A stretch of DNA of 16,689 nucleotides. It comes from an uncultured Alphaproteobacteria bacterium. Its GTDB lineage: Bacteria > Pseudomonadota > Alphaproteobacteria > Rs-D84. The stretch spans positions 1-16,689 of the forward strand of contig CALDAH010000007.1 in the NCBI GenBank assembly GCA_937903135.1, written 5' to 3'. Shown piece by piece: positions 7,852 through 14,600 of this stretch. Positions within the stretch are counted from its first letter, which is position 1; each line of letters begins with the position of its first letter. The notes under the pieces are model-generated. The model did no database searches and had not been told where the DNA came from. It worked only from the letters and a program-made list of their open reading frames with translations. Both the position numbers and the translations under genes were made by a program.

Positions 7852-8301
7852 TTATTCCGCGATTATTAAATTCGGGCGACTGCTGCGCAGATTATTCAGC
7901 GACTGCGCCTGGGCGGCGCGAAATGCATCGGGATTCCATATCTGAAAACTGTTCCCGCGGCCAACGAATACGGCCGTGTCGCGAATACCCGCATGCGCCA
8001 GCATATCCGCCGGAATAACAATTCGGCCCGCAACATCAAACCCCAGTGGCCGCGCATCAGCGAACAGCATCGCCGATAGGTCATCCAGCGCCGTGTCAAA
8101 CACCCCCATTTTATCCGTGGCGGCCGCAAGCTGTTCCATACGGGACATTGACATCCCTTCTATGCAGTTATTGGTAAATGAACGATATAAAACGACGCCG
8201 GAAAATTTATCCGACGCAACCGAAGCCCGGAAAGCAGCCGGGACAGATACCCGCCCCTTTGTATCCAAACGATTTTCATAAGATGAGAGAAACAATGACA
8301 T
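7852..8301 (-). CDS. mraZ: Transcriptional regulator MraZ
   Basis: 149 aa. It has two SpoVT/AbrB-like domains, each with a DxxxR motif: DTKGR in YENRLDTKGRVSVPAAFR near the N-terminus, and DVAGR in LGFDVAGRIVIPADML in the second half. MraZ forms a ring-shaped oligomer, binds DNA upstream of its own gene and usually represses the division/cell-wall (dcw) operon that it heads. I chose the ATG at 8301 (MSLFLSSYENRLD), matching normal family N-termini. A longer frame from 8394 would begin inside the promoter. Oddly, rsmH (mraW) and ftsL do not follow: a terminator and a gene-free region do, so here mraZ is detached from the dcw cluster. No strong Shine-Dalgarno is visible before the chosen ATG. 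Confidence 0.93.
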   Translation of the reverse strand: MSLFLSSYENRLDTKGRVSVPAAFRASVASDKFSGVVLYRSFTNNCIEGMSMSRMEQLAAATDKMGVFDTALDDLSAMLFADARPLGFDVAGRIVIPADMLAHAGIRDTAVFVGRGNSFQIWNPDAFRAAQAQSLNNLRSSRPNLIIAE

Positions 8302-8359
8302 TAATTTCGGTCTTTGTTCTGTTATTGGGACGCGCCCGACGTTTCCTGACTTCGTATGG

Positions 8360-8388
8360 AATGTAGCACGCACCGTTATGGTTGTCAA
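8360..8388 (-). promoter_or_regulatory. Sigma70-type promoter of mraZ
   Basis: On the minus strand a consensus TTGACA (8383-8388) is followed after exactly 17 bp by TACATT (8360-8365), about 60 bp before the mraZ ATG. This places the transcription start near 8353 and excludes the upstream ATG at 8394 as the mraZ start. Confidence 0.75.
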
Positions 8389-8479
8389 TGACATTTTATA
8401 ATATTTTTATGGTATTTTATGACATACGTATAAAAAACAAATTATTTTTAAATAAAATTAAAATAAATGCATTTTCTGC

Positions 8480-8509
8480 TTGACCTGCGATTCGTTTTTG
8501 TTCTATGAT
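8480..8509 (+). promoter_or_regulatory. Sigma70-type promoter of the 112-aa protein gene
   Basis: TTGACC (8480-8485) and TATGAT (8504-8509) are separated by 18 bp. Transcription should start near 8516, leaving a leader of about 168 nt before the ATG at 8684. Confidence 0.7.
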
Positions 8510-8612
8510 TTATGTATAGACAAGAGAAAAAGAAGCCACAAGCCCGGAAAACCGCAGAAAAAACGGAATTCTGATAAAAACAAAAGAGATAATATAAAAA
8601 TTTAAACCGATT

Positions 8613-8639
8613 TTTGTAAATACATCATGTGTATACAAA
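8613..8639 (+). other. Leader hairpin upstream of the 112-aa gene
   Basis: TTTG/CAAA and ATACA/TGTAT form two short stacked helices with a TAA/A internal loop and a TCATG apical loop. The structure ends about 29 nt before the Shine-Dalgarno at 8668. It may be part of a regulated leader; the helices are AT-rich and weak. Confidence 0.35.
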
Positions 8640-8683
8640 TCCGGCCGAAATTTTTAAAAACACCCGAAAGGAGGGACCAGCGC

Positions 8684-9022
8684 ATGCAAAAAAGTATCAA
8701 AGAAATCATGATTGCCCTGAACAAAGTTCTTACAACAACTGTATGGGTTAACGAAGATCGTCAGATTATATCATTGGCCGATGAATTACAGATCGGTCGC
8801 AATAACACCCCGCGTTCAATTGAAGATTTACCACGTTCATCACTGGTCGGCGCATACGTATCGCTGCAGATTCGCACGGATAACTTTGACGTTGCGGCCG
8901 AAAGCATGGAAACAAAAGCATTGGCATTACGCGTAAAAGAAATGGTTTTTGCCGAGGCTAAAAAATCAATGGATGCAGCCGATGGCAGCAGCGACAGCGT
9001 TGCCGTGGCACGCGCCGCATAA
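8684..9022 (+). CDS. Small hypothetical protein, 112 aa
   Basis: I do not recognise it. The ATG at 8684 has a near-perfect Shine-Dalgarno AAGGAGGG (8668-8675) 8 nt upstream, and a good promoter and long leader lie upstream. An in-frame ATG at 8627 sits inside the leader hairpin and is rejected. The protein (MQKSIKEIMIALNKVLTTTV at the N-terminus) has no signal peptide or membrane segment. It has helical stretches at about 1-20 and 75-95 and a low-complexity Asp/Ser/Ala tail. No cysteine is present, and no enzyme or DNA-binding motif is obvious. It is not RpoZ: it lacks that family's N-terminal signature. The strong expression signals suggest an abundant cytoplasmic protein. It is divergent from mraZ and stands alone on its strand. 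Confidence 0.82.
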   Translation: MQKSIKEIMIALNKVLTTTVWVNEDRQIISLADELQIGRNNTPRSIEDLPRSSLVGAYVSLQIRTDNFDVAAESMETKALALRVKEMVFAEAKKSMDAADGSSDSVAVARAA

Positions 9023-9060
9023 ATCGCCCGATACGCACGCGCGGTATATGGGCAAACAGT

Positions 9061-9076
9061 TTCCGGAATCCCGGAA
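9061..9076 (+). other. Short inverted repeat after the 112-aa gene
   Basis: TTCCGG and CCGGAA flank AATC. It is followed directly by a purine-rich GGAGAGGAG that resembles a Shine-Dalgarno but has no suitable start codon after it. Confidence 0.35.
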
Positions 9077-9088
9077 GGAGAGGAGCAG

Positions 9089-9121
9089 CAGCCAGCAAGT
9101 AATTGCTGGCTGTCGTTTTTG
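9089..9121 (+). terminator. Terminator-like hairpin after the 112-aa gene
   Basis: CAGCCAGCAA (9089-9098) and TTGCTGGCTG (9103-9112) form a perfect 10-bp stem with a GTAA loop, followed by TCGTTTTTG. The T tract is interrupted near the stem, so termination may be incomplete and some transcripts could read into the G-rich stretch beyond. Confidence 0.75.
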
Positions 9122-9491
9122 CCGCACGGGGCGTTCGCGCTGGGCCGGGCAATTCGTGCTGTGCGTGGCGTCCCGGGAGACATCGGGATCGCGGCCGCGG
9201 TTGGGCGGACGCGCGATCTGGGTATTCGCGCGTGGTGGGGCGTCCGCGCGGCCCGGATTTTTACCAATCGTCCAAACCTGCCCTACATCGGTGGACGTGT
9301 ATCCGGGGGGCGATCAAAAATCGGGGAACGCCGGGGGAATCCTCGCGCCGGGGGATTGAATGCCGGCCCGGGATGGTGGCCGTGCGGATTATTTGCCGGG
9401 GGCAATTTTTCCCGCATCATCGCCATGCAATTTTTCGGCCGCCACGGCGGGCGCGCGTGATTATTCCCCCGGCGGACGCATGGCCGATAAA
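9113..9491. other. GC-rich gene-free stretch with one copy of the interspersed element
   Basis: No credible gene is seen. Two overlapping plus-strand frames (9103-9519 and 9119-9460) have Arg/Gly-rich translations, no ribosome binding sites and no recognisable family. The plus strand is G-rich, with runs of four to six G at 9305-9310, 9323-9326, 9333-9337 and 9350-9354. Element copy C lies at 9396-9438. The stretch mirrors 7046-7680, being downstream of a terminator-like hairpin in the sense of the neighbouring gene and closed by a second terminator. Confidence 0.5.
9396..9438 (+). repeat. Interspersed hairpin element, copy C
   Basis: On the plus strand: GGGGG, CAATTTTT, CCC, then the invariant core CATCGCCATGC, then AATTTTTCGG. 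Its orientation relative to the neighbouring gene is the same as that of copies A and B relative to mraZ. Confidence 0.65.
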
Positions 9492-9518
9492 AAAATCCCC
9501 CGCGGGGGATTTTCTTTA
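9488..9518. terminator. Bidirectional terminator
   Basis: AAAATCCCCC (9492-9501) and GGGGGATTTT (9504-9513) form a strong stem around GC. On the minus strand it is followed by a seven-T run and terminates the HTH gene, whose TAA is at 9516-9518. On the plus strand it closes the G-rich stretch, followed by CTTT. Confidence 0.88.
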
Positions 9519-9764
9519 ATGTTCCATATCCGAATTATTCCGTGGTAAAAATTTCGCAAATTCTTCTATGTTTGATCCGGTGGATGCCAAAATCTTGGCC
9601 AGGCTCTGCGTTGATGGCCAACGCGGCTTGCCCTCTTTGGTCCAGCGTTTGCTTTTATTAAATGTCGTTGAATCCAGACCACTGCACCGGGCCAGCCCAG
9701 AACACGTCATGTTATGTTCGCTGGCCAATTTATCAATTGCCGCCCATATATCACTGTGTGTCAT
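9516..9764 (-). CDS. Short HTH transcriptional regulator resembling the N-terminal domain of S24-type repressors
   Basis: 82 aa. The ATG at 9764 has the Shine-Dalgarno AAGGGAGA about 8 nt upstream. Residues about 4-70 form a single helix-turn-helix domain: IWAAIDKLASEHNMTCSGLA, then GLDSTTFNKSKRW as the probable recognition region, then PRWPSTQSLAKILASTGSNIEEF. This pattern matches my recollection of the DNA-binding half of alphaproteobacterial LexA/CI-like regulators with a C-terminal S24 peptidase domain of about 120 residues. Here the protein stops at residue 82, right before a terminator, so the peptidase/dimerisation domain is absent. It may be a natural single-domain regulator or a truncated gene; the intact terminator and operator-like repeats favour a working gene. 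It lies downstream of plsX but has its own leader. Confidence 0.82.
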   Translation of the reverse strand: MTHSDIWAAIDKLASEHNMTCSGLARCSGLDSTTFNKSKRWTKEGKPRWPSTQSLAKILASTGSNIEEFAKFLPRNNSDMEH

Positions 9765-9798
9765 ATCTATTCTCCCTTGGTATATATTACACAGTGAT
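9750..9798 (-). promoter_or_regulatory. Inverted repeat flanking the RBS and start of the HTH gene (candidate autoregulatory operator)
   Basis: ATCACTGTGT (9750-9759) and ACACAGTGAT (9789-9798) are perfect 10-bp inverted copies, 39 bp centre to centre. They flank the Shine-Dalgarno and start codon (9762-9764). Each copy contains a CACNGTG mini-palindrome, and the downstream copy sits in the longer dyad ATAT-N2-CAC-N3-GTG-N2-ATAT. The spacing is close to four helical turns, as expected for a pair of repressor sites. In RNA the copies could also pair and place the ribosome binding site in a 29-nt loop. Confidence 0.6.
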
Positions 9799-9852
9799 TA
9801 TGACGTAAAAATCCCGTAATTTTTATCTGAGAGTATCCCTAGGTTTGTATTG

Positions 9853-9880
9853 AAAAAAACGCCCGACGGGCGTTTTTATT
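9853..9880 (-). terminator. Rho-independent terminator of plsX
   Basis: AAAAACGCCC (9855-9864) and GGGCGTTTTT (9868-9877) form a 10-bp stem with a three-base loop. On the minus strand a seven-T run follows. The plsX stop codon (9876-9878) lies in the stem. Confidence 0.9.
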
Positions 9881-10943
9881 CCGAATCCGATTGCAGTTCG
9901 GCACGAATGTTCGCAACCGATTTCACACGCGATGCAATCGTATCGTTTAAATCCGCACTGGTTAATGCAACCGCGTATTTAATCGCATTCGCAAACGCCA
10001 GAGCATCACTGTTCCCATGCGTTTTTACGGCAAAACCTTTTAGCCCTAAAAAAGTCGCCCCGGCATATGAACGCGGATCAATCTTATGCTTTAGACGCTT
10101 AAAAACATGAACCAGGAAAAACGCCCCGATAATCGCCAGAACAGACTTTTTAAGATTATCCATTAAAACACGCTTAATCAATTTCGCCGTGCCCTCGACC
10201 GTTTTTAGAACGATATTCCCCGTAAATCCGTCCGTTACAACGACCTGAACGTTACCGGCGCTGATGTCATTACCTTCTATGAACCCGATGTATTCATATG
10301 GCAGCTCGTCCCGGTGGGCGGATAAAACCTTGTTTAAATGCTGCAGGGTTTCGTTGCCCTTGGTATCCTCTTCGCCGATGTTTAAAACGCCAAGCTTTGG
10401 TCGCGGCATTTTGCCAATTACCTCGGCATAAACGCTGCCAAGAATCGCGAAGTCAAACAGGTTTTCCTGATCGCATTGAACATTCGCCCCAAGGTCAAGC
10501 ATTACCACGCGCGAGTCGCCACCACCCGACGGCAGACTGGTCGTGATCGCCGGACGCGATATTCCATCAACCGTTTTTAACGCCAGCTTCGAGAGGGCCA
10601 TTAAAACCCCGGTGTTACCGGCACTGACCACGGCGGACGAATTCCCTTCGCGAACGTCACGAATCGCCATGTACATTGATGTATCCTGGGCATGACGGAT
10701 TACATCGCGAACCTTGTCCGTGCCACGAATGGCATTCGGCGCATGAATTACATCGCAATTACGCGCAACACGCGGATATTTAGCCAGTAATTTATTTAAT
10801 ACCGATGTATCCCCGAATAAGCGAAATGATACCCCATCTTCGCCGTTTTGATATAAGTACTGGTTCATCCCCCCCAATACCGCCACCGGGCCTTTGTCGC
10901 CCCCCATCGCATCAATTGCAATAATTTTCTTTTCAGATGACAT
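9876..10943 (-). CDS. plsX: Phosphate acyltransferase PlsX
   Basis: 355 aa, a normal length. It converts acyl-ACP and phosphate to acyl-phosphate and ACP, the donor for PlsY in phosphatidic acid synthesis; it is a peripheral membrane enzyme. The N-terminal IIAIDAMGGDKGP is the family signature. SAGNTGVLMALS, VMLDLGANVQC, KLGVLNIGEEDTKG and VVTDGFTGNIVLKTVEG are further characteristic blocks. The start ATG 10943 (MSSEKK) fits family N-termini, but no Shine-Dalgarno lies between it and the terminator-like hairpin just upstream, so translation may be leaderless-like or coupled. The gene follows rpmF as in many bacteria, but fabH and ihfA do not follow it; a strong terminator does. Confidence 0.95.
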   Translation of the reverse strand: MSSEKKIIAIDAMGGDKGPVAVLGGMNQYLYQNGEDGVSFRLFGDTSVLNKLLAKYPRVARNCDVIHAPNAIRGTDKVRDVIRHAQDTSMYMAIRDVREGNSSAVVSAGNTGVLMALSKLALKTVDGISRPAITTSLPSGGGDSRVVMLDLGANVQCDQENLFDFAILGSVYAEVIGKMPRPKLGVLNIGEEDTKGNETLQHLNKVLSAHRDELPYEYIGFIEGNDISAGNVQVVVTDGFTGNIVLKTVEGTAKLIKRVLMDNLKKSVLAIIGAFFLVHVFKRLKHKIDPRSYAGATFLGLKGFAVKTHGNSDALAFANAIKYAVALTSADLNDTIASRVKSVANIRAELQSDSE

Positions 10944-10950
10944 GATATAC

Positions 10951-10990
10951 TAAAAAAGCAGAAAGGTACTTAATCGCACCTATTTCTGCC
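10951..10990 (-). terminator. Terminator/attenuator-like hairpin between rpmF and plsX
   Basis: On the minus strand GCAGAAA (then a TA bulge) and GGT pair with ACC and TTTCTGC around a 10-base loop, followed by six T (plus-strand A run 10952-10957). It ends only 8 nt before the plsX ATG. It could reduce plsX expression relative to L32. Confidence 0.7.
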
Positions 10991-11008
10991 TTATGTGTTT
11001 TGGTTAAA

Positions 11009-11158
11009 TTATTTTGCACCACATGCCGGGCAAATATGATGCGGGCGTTTCTTTTCGCCACATGTTTTACAAACACTGGCCGGCATTACGGACAATGCAT
11101 CATGTGAACGACGTTGTGCTGAACGTGCTTTGCTTGTTTTACTTTTTGGCGTTGCCAT
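11009..11158 (-). CDS. rpmF: 50S ribosomal protein L32
   Basis: 49 aa, MATPKSKTSKARSAQRRSHD at the N-terminus, the basic start typical of L32. It has a zinc-ribbon set of four cysteines: C30-x2-C33 (CKTC) and C43-x2-C46 (CPAC), so it is the zinc-binding form. The Shine-Dalgarno AAAGGA lies about 8 nt before the ATG. It usually sits between a DUF177 (YceD) gene and plsX; plsX is present downstream, but a HAD phosphatase replaces the DUF177 gene upstream. Confidence 0.95.
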   Translation of the reverse strand: MATPKSKTSKARSAQRRSHDALSVMPASVCKTCGEKKRPHHICPACGAK

Positions 11159-11186
11159 TTTACTATCCTTTTATTTACAGTTAGAT

Positions 11187-11214
11187 ATTTTATAAAAAAC
11201 TTCCCGATTTGCAA
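11187..11214 (-). promoter_or_regulatory. Candidate rpmF promoter
   Basis: On the minus strand TTGCAA (11209-11214) and TAAAAT (11187-11192) are 16 bp apart, about 30 bp before the rpmF ATG. No terminator is visible between the HAD gene and rpmF, so read-through from rpoC is also possible. Confidence 0.5.
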
Positions 11215-11222
11215 GAAAAACT

Positions 11223-11621
11223 TTAATCCGATATTACCTGGGCAACAAACATACCATGATTATGCATTAACCCGATAACCGCACTGTGATCGTCAAAGCC
11301 GATATAAAACCGATAGCCCTGAGATTCTAATGCTTTAATCGTTGCCAGCTTGTATTCTGCCGTTGTCCCCGGATAATCATGAGGTTTGCAAAATACACGC
11401 TTTTTAATATTCGGTAACAGATTATCTACATGCGCGTCAACCTTGGCCTGGCCCATGGCCCAGCGACCGGTGATAAAAACGATCGTAAAGTCCCGCCCAA
11501 GTGTTTCCAGAACACGAATCATATTTTCGTTTGGCGCACCAAAACGATCATAGTTCGGGGTCGCGAACTTCTTACTTACCACGCCGTCAATATCACAAAA
11601 AATTGCAGGTATTTCCGTCAT
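11223..11621 (-). CDS. HAD-superfamily hydrolase, small polynucleotide-phosphatase-like
   Basis: 132 aa, a capless HAD domain. Motif I is D10-I-D12-G (FCDIDGVV), with the nucleophile Asp10 and acid/base Asp12. Motif II is Thr51 in FITGR. A lysine near K91 (EYKLATIKAL) fits motif III. D110/D111 in GFDDHSAV fits motif IV, which binds magnesium. The size and the ITGRW/FDDHSAV pattern resemble phosphatases of the PNKP 3'-phosphatase or small-metabolite type, but the substrate cannot be told. The start at ATG 11621 has GGGA about 9 nt upstream, immediately after a hairpin. The gap to rpoC is 58 bp, so co-transcription with rpoC is likely. Confidence 0.85.
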   Translation of the reverse strand: MTEIPAIFCDIDGVVSKKFATPNYDRFGAPNENMIRVLETLGRDFTIVFITGRWAMGQAKVDAHVDNLLPNIKKRVFCKPHDYPGTTAEYKLATIKALESQGYRFYIGFDDHSAVIGLMHNHGMFVAQVISD

Positions 11622-11632
11622 ATAAATATCCC

Positions 11633-11664
11633 TGCCCGGTTATGATTTTTTTCACAACCGGGCA
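11633..11664 (-). other. Hairpin between rpoC and the HAD gene
   Basis: TGCCCGGTT (11633-11641) and AACCGGGCA (11656-11664) form a perfect 9-bp stem with a T/A-rich loop. On the minus strand no T run follows; instead the HAD ribosome binding site begins right after the stem. It is therefore more likely an mRNA processing or translation-control structure than a terminator. Confidence 0.55.
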
Positions 11665-11679
11665 TGTTCGGCGTATGAC

Positions 11680-14600
11680 CTATATATCCAACAGCTGCTG
11701 CTGAACATTTCCGTCACGTGCCAGTTTTTCGGCCTTTTCTTCTGCCTTGGCGATTTCACGAACGCGGCGTACATATGATCCGGTCCCGAGTGGGATTAAA
11801 CGACCAACGATTAAGTTTTCGTTTACCCCCTGAAGCTTATCAGTCGCCCCGCTAATCGCGGCGTCAACCAATACCTTGGTCGTCTGTTGGAACGATGCGT
11901 TGGATATAAACGAACGCGATGTTAGCGATGCGCGCGTTAATCCGACCAATACCTGTGACGCCTCTGCTACGCGGCCACCATCATGGGCGACGCGTGCGTT
12001 TTCTTCTTCAAAATCAACGCGATCTACGACCTGGCCCATTAAGAAGCCCGTATCACCCGGATTCGAGATCTCAACACGACGGGTCATTTCACGGATAACG
12101 ATTTCCAGATGCTTATCGTTTATAATCGCACCCTGAAGGCGGTATACCTGCTGAATCTGTTCAACCATAAACGTGGTCAGTGCCTTCTGGCCAAGGATAC
12201 GCAAGATATCCTGTGGGACAGGTTCACCGTCAACCAGTTTTTCAGCCTTTTTAACAGTATCTCCGCTGCGAACCAGCAGGTTTGTACCCTTTGGTACGGC
12301 ATACTCAACCGGGGCTGTGCCATCATCTGGTTCAATACGGATAATGATTTTGGACTTTGCATCCTCAAGCTCAACCGTACCGTCAATTTCCGCCAATAAC
12401 GCCGGGTTTGCAGGACGACGAACCTCAAGCAATTCATTAACACGCGGCAGACCACCGGTAATATCGCTGGTACGTTTCGTTTGAACCGGAATACGCGCCA
12501 AAATATCACCCGCTGCAACTGTTGCGCCGTTTGAAACATTCAAAACAGAATAAATCGGCAACAGGTATTCGGCAATTTTCTTGCCCCCAAGTGATATTAC
12601 ATTACCCTTTTCGTCAACCAATGTAACCGCCGGTTTTAACGCCTTTTTGGTGTTTGTTTTCCAGTTAATAACCTTGCGCGATACGATACCGGTCATTGAA
12701 TCAACTTCTTCTTGGTATGATACGTTTTCAACCAAGTCGTTAAATTGAACGATACCATCTTTCTCGGCGATGATTGTGTTGGAATACGGATCCCATTCTA
12801 CGACCTTTGCGCCTTTTTCAACAGTATCCCCGTCGTTTACGATTAACATTGACGCATACGGCAGATTGGTTGTAAACAGCTTCTCGCCTTTCTCGTCAAC
12901 AATGGATAATTCACCATTACGCGACAGAACAACTACGCGCCCTGCGGAATTCTTAATCGTATTTACGCCCGATAGTTTAACTTTACCGGCAACCGGAACT
13001 TCAACAAAGTGACTTTCTGCGCCACCGGCCGCAATACCACCGATATGGAACGTACGCAGCGTTAGCTGAGTTCCAGGTTCACCAATAGATTGACCGGCAA
13101 CGACACCGACCGCTTCGCCGACATGAACCAGCGCATTACGCGATAAATCCATACCATAGCATTTTGCACACAAACCATCACTGCAGCACGTCAGAACACT
13201 GCGGACGTCAACACTCGGCAGACCGGATTCTGTAATTTTCTTTGCTGCGGCTTTGGTAATTAATTCGCCCGCCGGAACGATAACTTCCTTTGAAATCGGG
13301 TGAATAATATCGTGGGCTGCGGTACGGCCTAAAACAACATCCCCTAATGCAACTGACAGCGTTGATCCCTGGTATACAGGCTTTGCTGTAATGTATTCAG
13401 TTGTTCCACAATCGTTTTCGGTAATAACCGTATTCTGGGCCAATTCAACCAAGCGGCGGGTTAGATACCCTGCCTCGGCCGTTTTTAGCGCAGTATCCGA
13501 CATACCTTTACGTGCACCGTGGGTAGATGTAAAGTATTCCGACATGGTTAAGCCTTCTTTAAAGCTTGATATAATCGGAACTTCAATAATAGATCCGTCC
13601 GGTTTTGACATCATACCACGCATACCGGATAGCTGCTGAATCTGACGCTTTGATCCACGCGCCCCCGATAGTGCCATCATCAGAACAGAATTCCAATTAT
13701 CACCTTCGGTTTTACCCAGCGCAGAATACGCTAAATCCGCCAGTTTATCGGTTGTTTTCTGCCACAGGTCAATCAGTTTATTATGACGTTCGCCGCCTGA
13801 TAGCAAACCGTTTTGATACTGCTGTTCAATCTCTTCGGCCGCTTTTTCGGTCTCGGCGATCATCTCTTTCTTTTCTTCTGGGATAACGATATCGTCAAAT
13901 CCGATTGAAATACCACTCCGGGCCGCCTGTTCAAAGCCTGTATTCTTTAGCGCATCGGCCAGCAGAATTGTTTCTTTGTCCCCGCAACGTTCATATGTTG
14001 TGGCCAACAGAGCCTTAATTTCGTTAACCGGCATAACCTTGTTAACCAGATCAAAGGGCATATTGTCGCATTTCGGCAACAGTTCACCTAGGATCATACG
14101 CCCGGCGGTTGTTTTATATGTTTTACCATTAATACGTGCAACGATTGGTGAATGCAGTGTAATGGTATTATTTTCCAGCGCTAACTGTACTTCGTCCATA
14201 TTGGCAAAGCGCGGTGATTTTTCAGTATGTTCGCCATTTATCAGCGAGATATAATATACCCCTAATACCATGTCCTGGGATGGAACGATCATAGGTTCAC
14301 CGTTCGCCGGCGACAATACGTTATTTGACGATAACATTAACGTACGCGCTTCTAGCTGTGCCTCTAATGAAATCGGAACGTGAACAGACATCTGGTCACC
14401 GTCAAAGTCAGCATTAAATCCTTTACATACCAACGGGTGCAGGCGGATTGCCTTGCCTTCTATTAAAACGGGTTCGAACGCCAGCATAGACAGTCGGTGC
14501 AATGACGGCGCACGGTTTAATAATACCGGATGTTCGTGAATAACCTTTTCCAGGATTTCCCAAACGATATCTTCGCCGTTTTCAACCATTTTACGGGCTG

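Larger units (their letters stand above)
8302..8683. promoter_or_regulatory. Divergent intergenic region between mraZ and the 112-aa gene
   Basis: This 382-bp gene-free stretch carries the mraZ promoter (8360-8388), an AT-rich centre (about 8390-8475), the plus-strand promoter (8480-8509) and a long purine-rich leader (about 8516-8683). The leader contains a hairpin at 8613-8639. No further genes are seen. Confidence 0.6.

Noticed and set aside
8302..8359. MraZ box array in the mraZ leader
   Set aside because: Only one TGGGA (8326-8330) is seen, not the regularly spaced repeats expected of an MraZ operator. A divergent operator cannot be excluded.
8302..8394. 31-residue N-terminal extension of MraZ
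   Set aside because: The upstream ATG lies within the -35 element of a good promoter, and the shorter form matches the family N-terminus.
8627..8683. Upstream ATG for the 112-aa protein
   Set aside because: It lies within the leader hairpin and has no ribosome binding site, whereas ATG 8684 has an excellent one.
9077..9112. Small open frame after the SD-like GGAGAGGAG
   Set aside because: No ATG or GTG lies at a suitable distance, and the only TTG is inside the terminator stem.
9103..9519. Plus-strand open frames 9103-9519 and 9119-9460
   Set aside because: The first would start at a TTG inside the terminator stem and the second has no ribosome binding site. Both have Arg/Gly-rich low-complexity translations.
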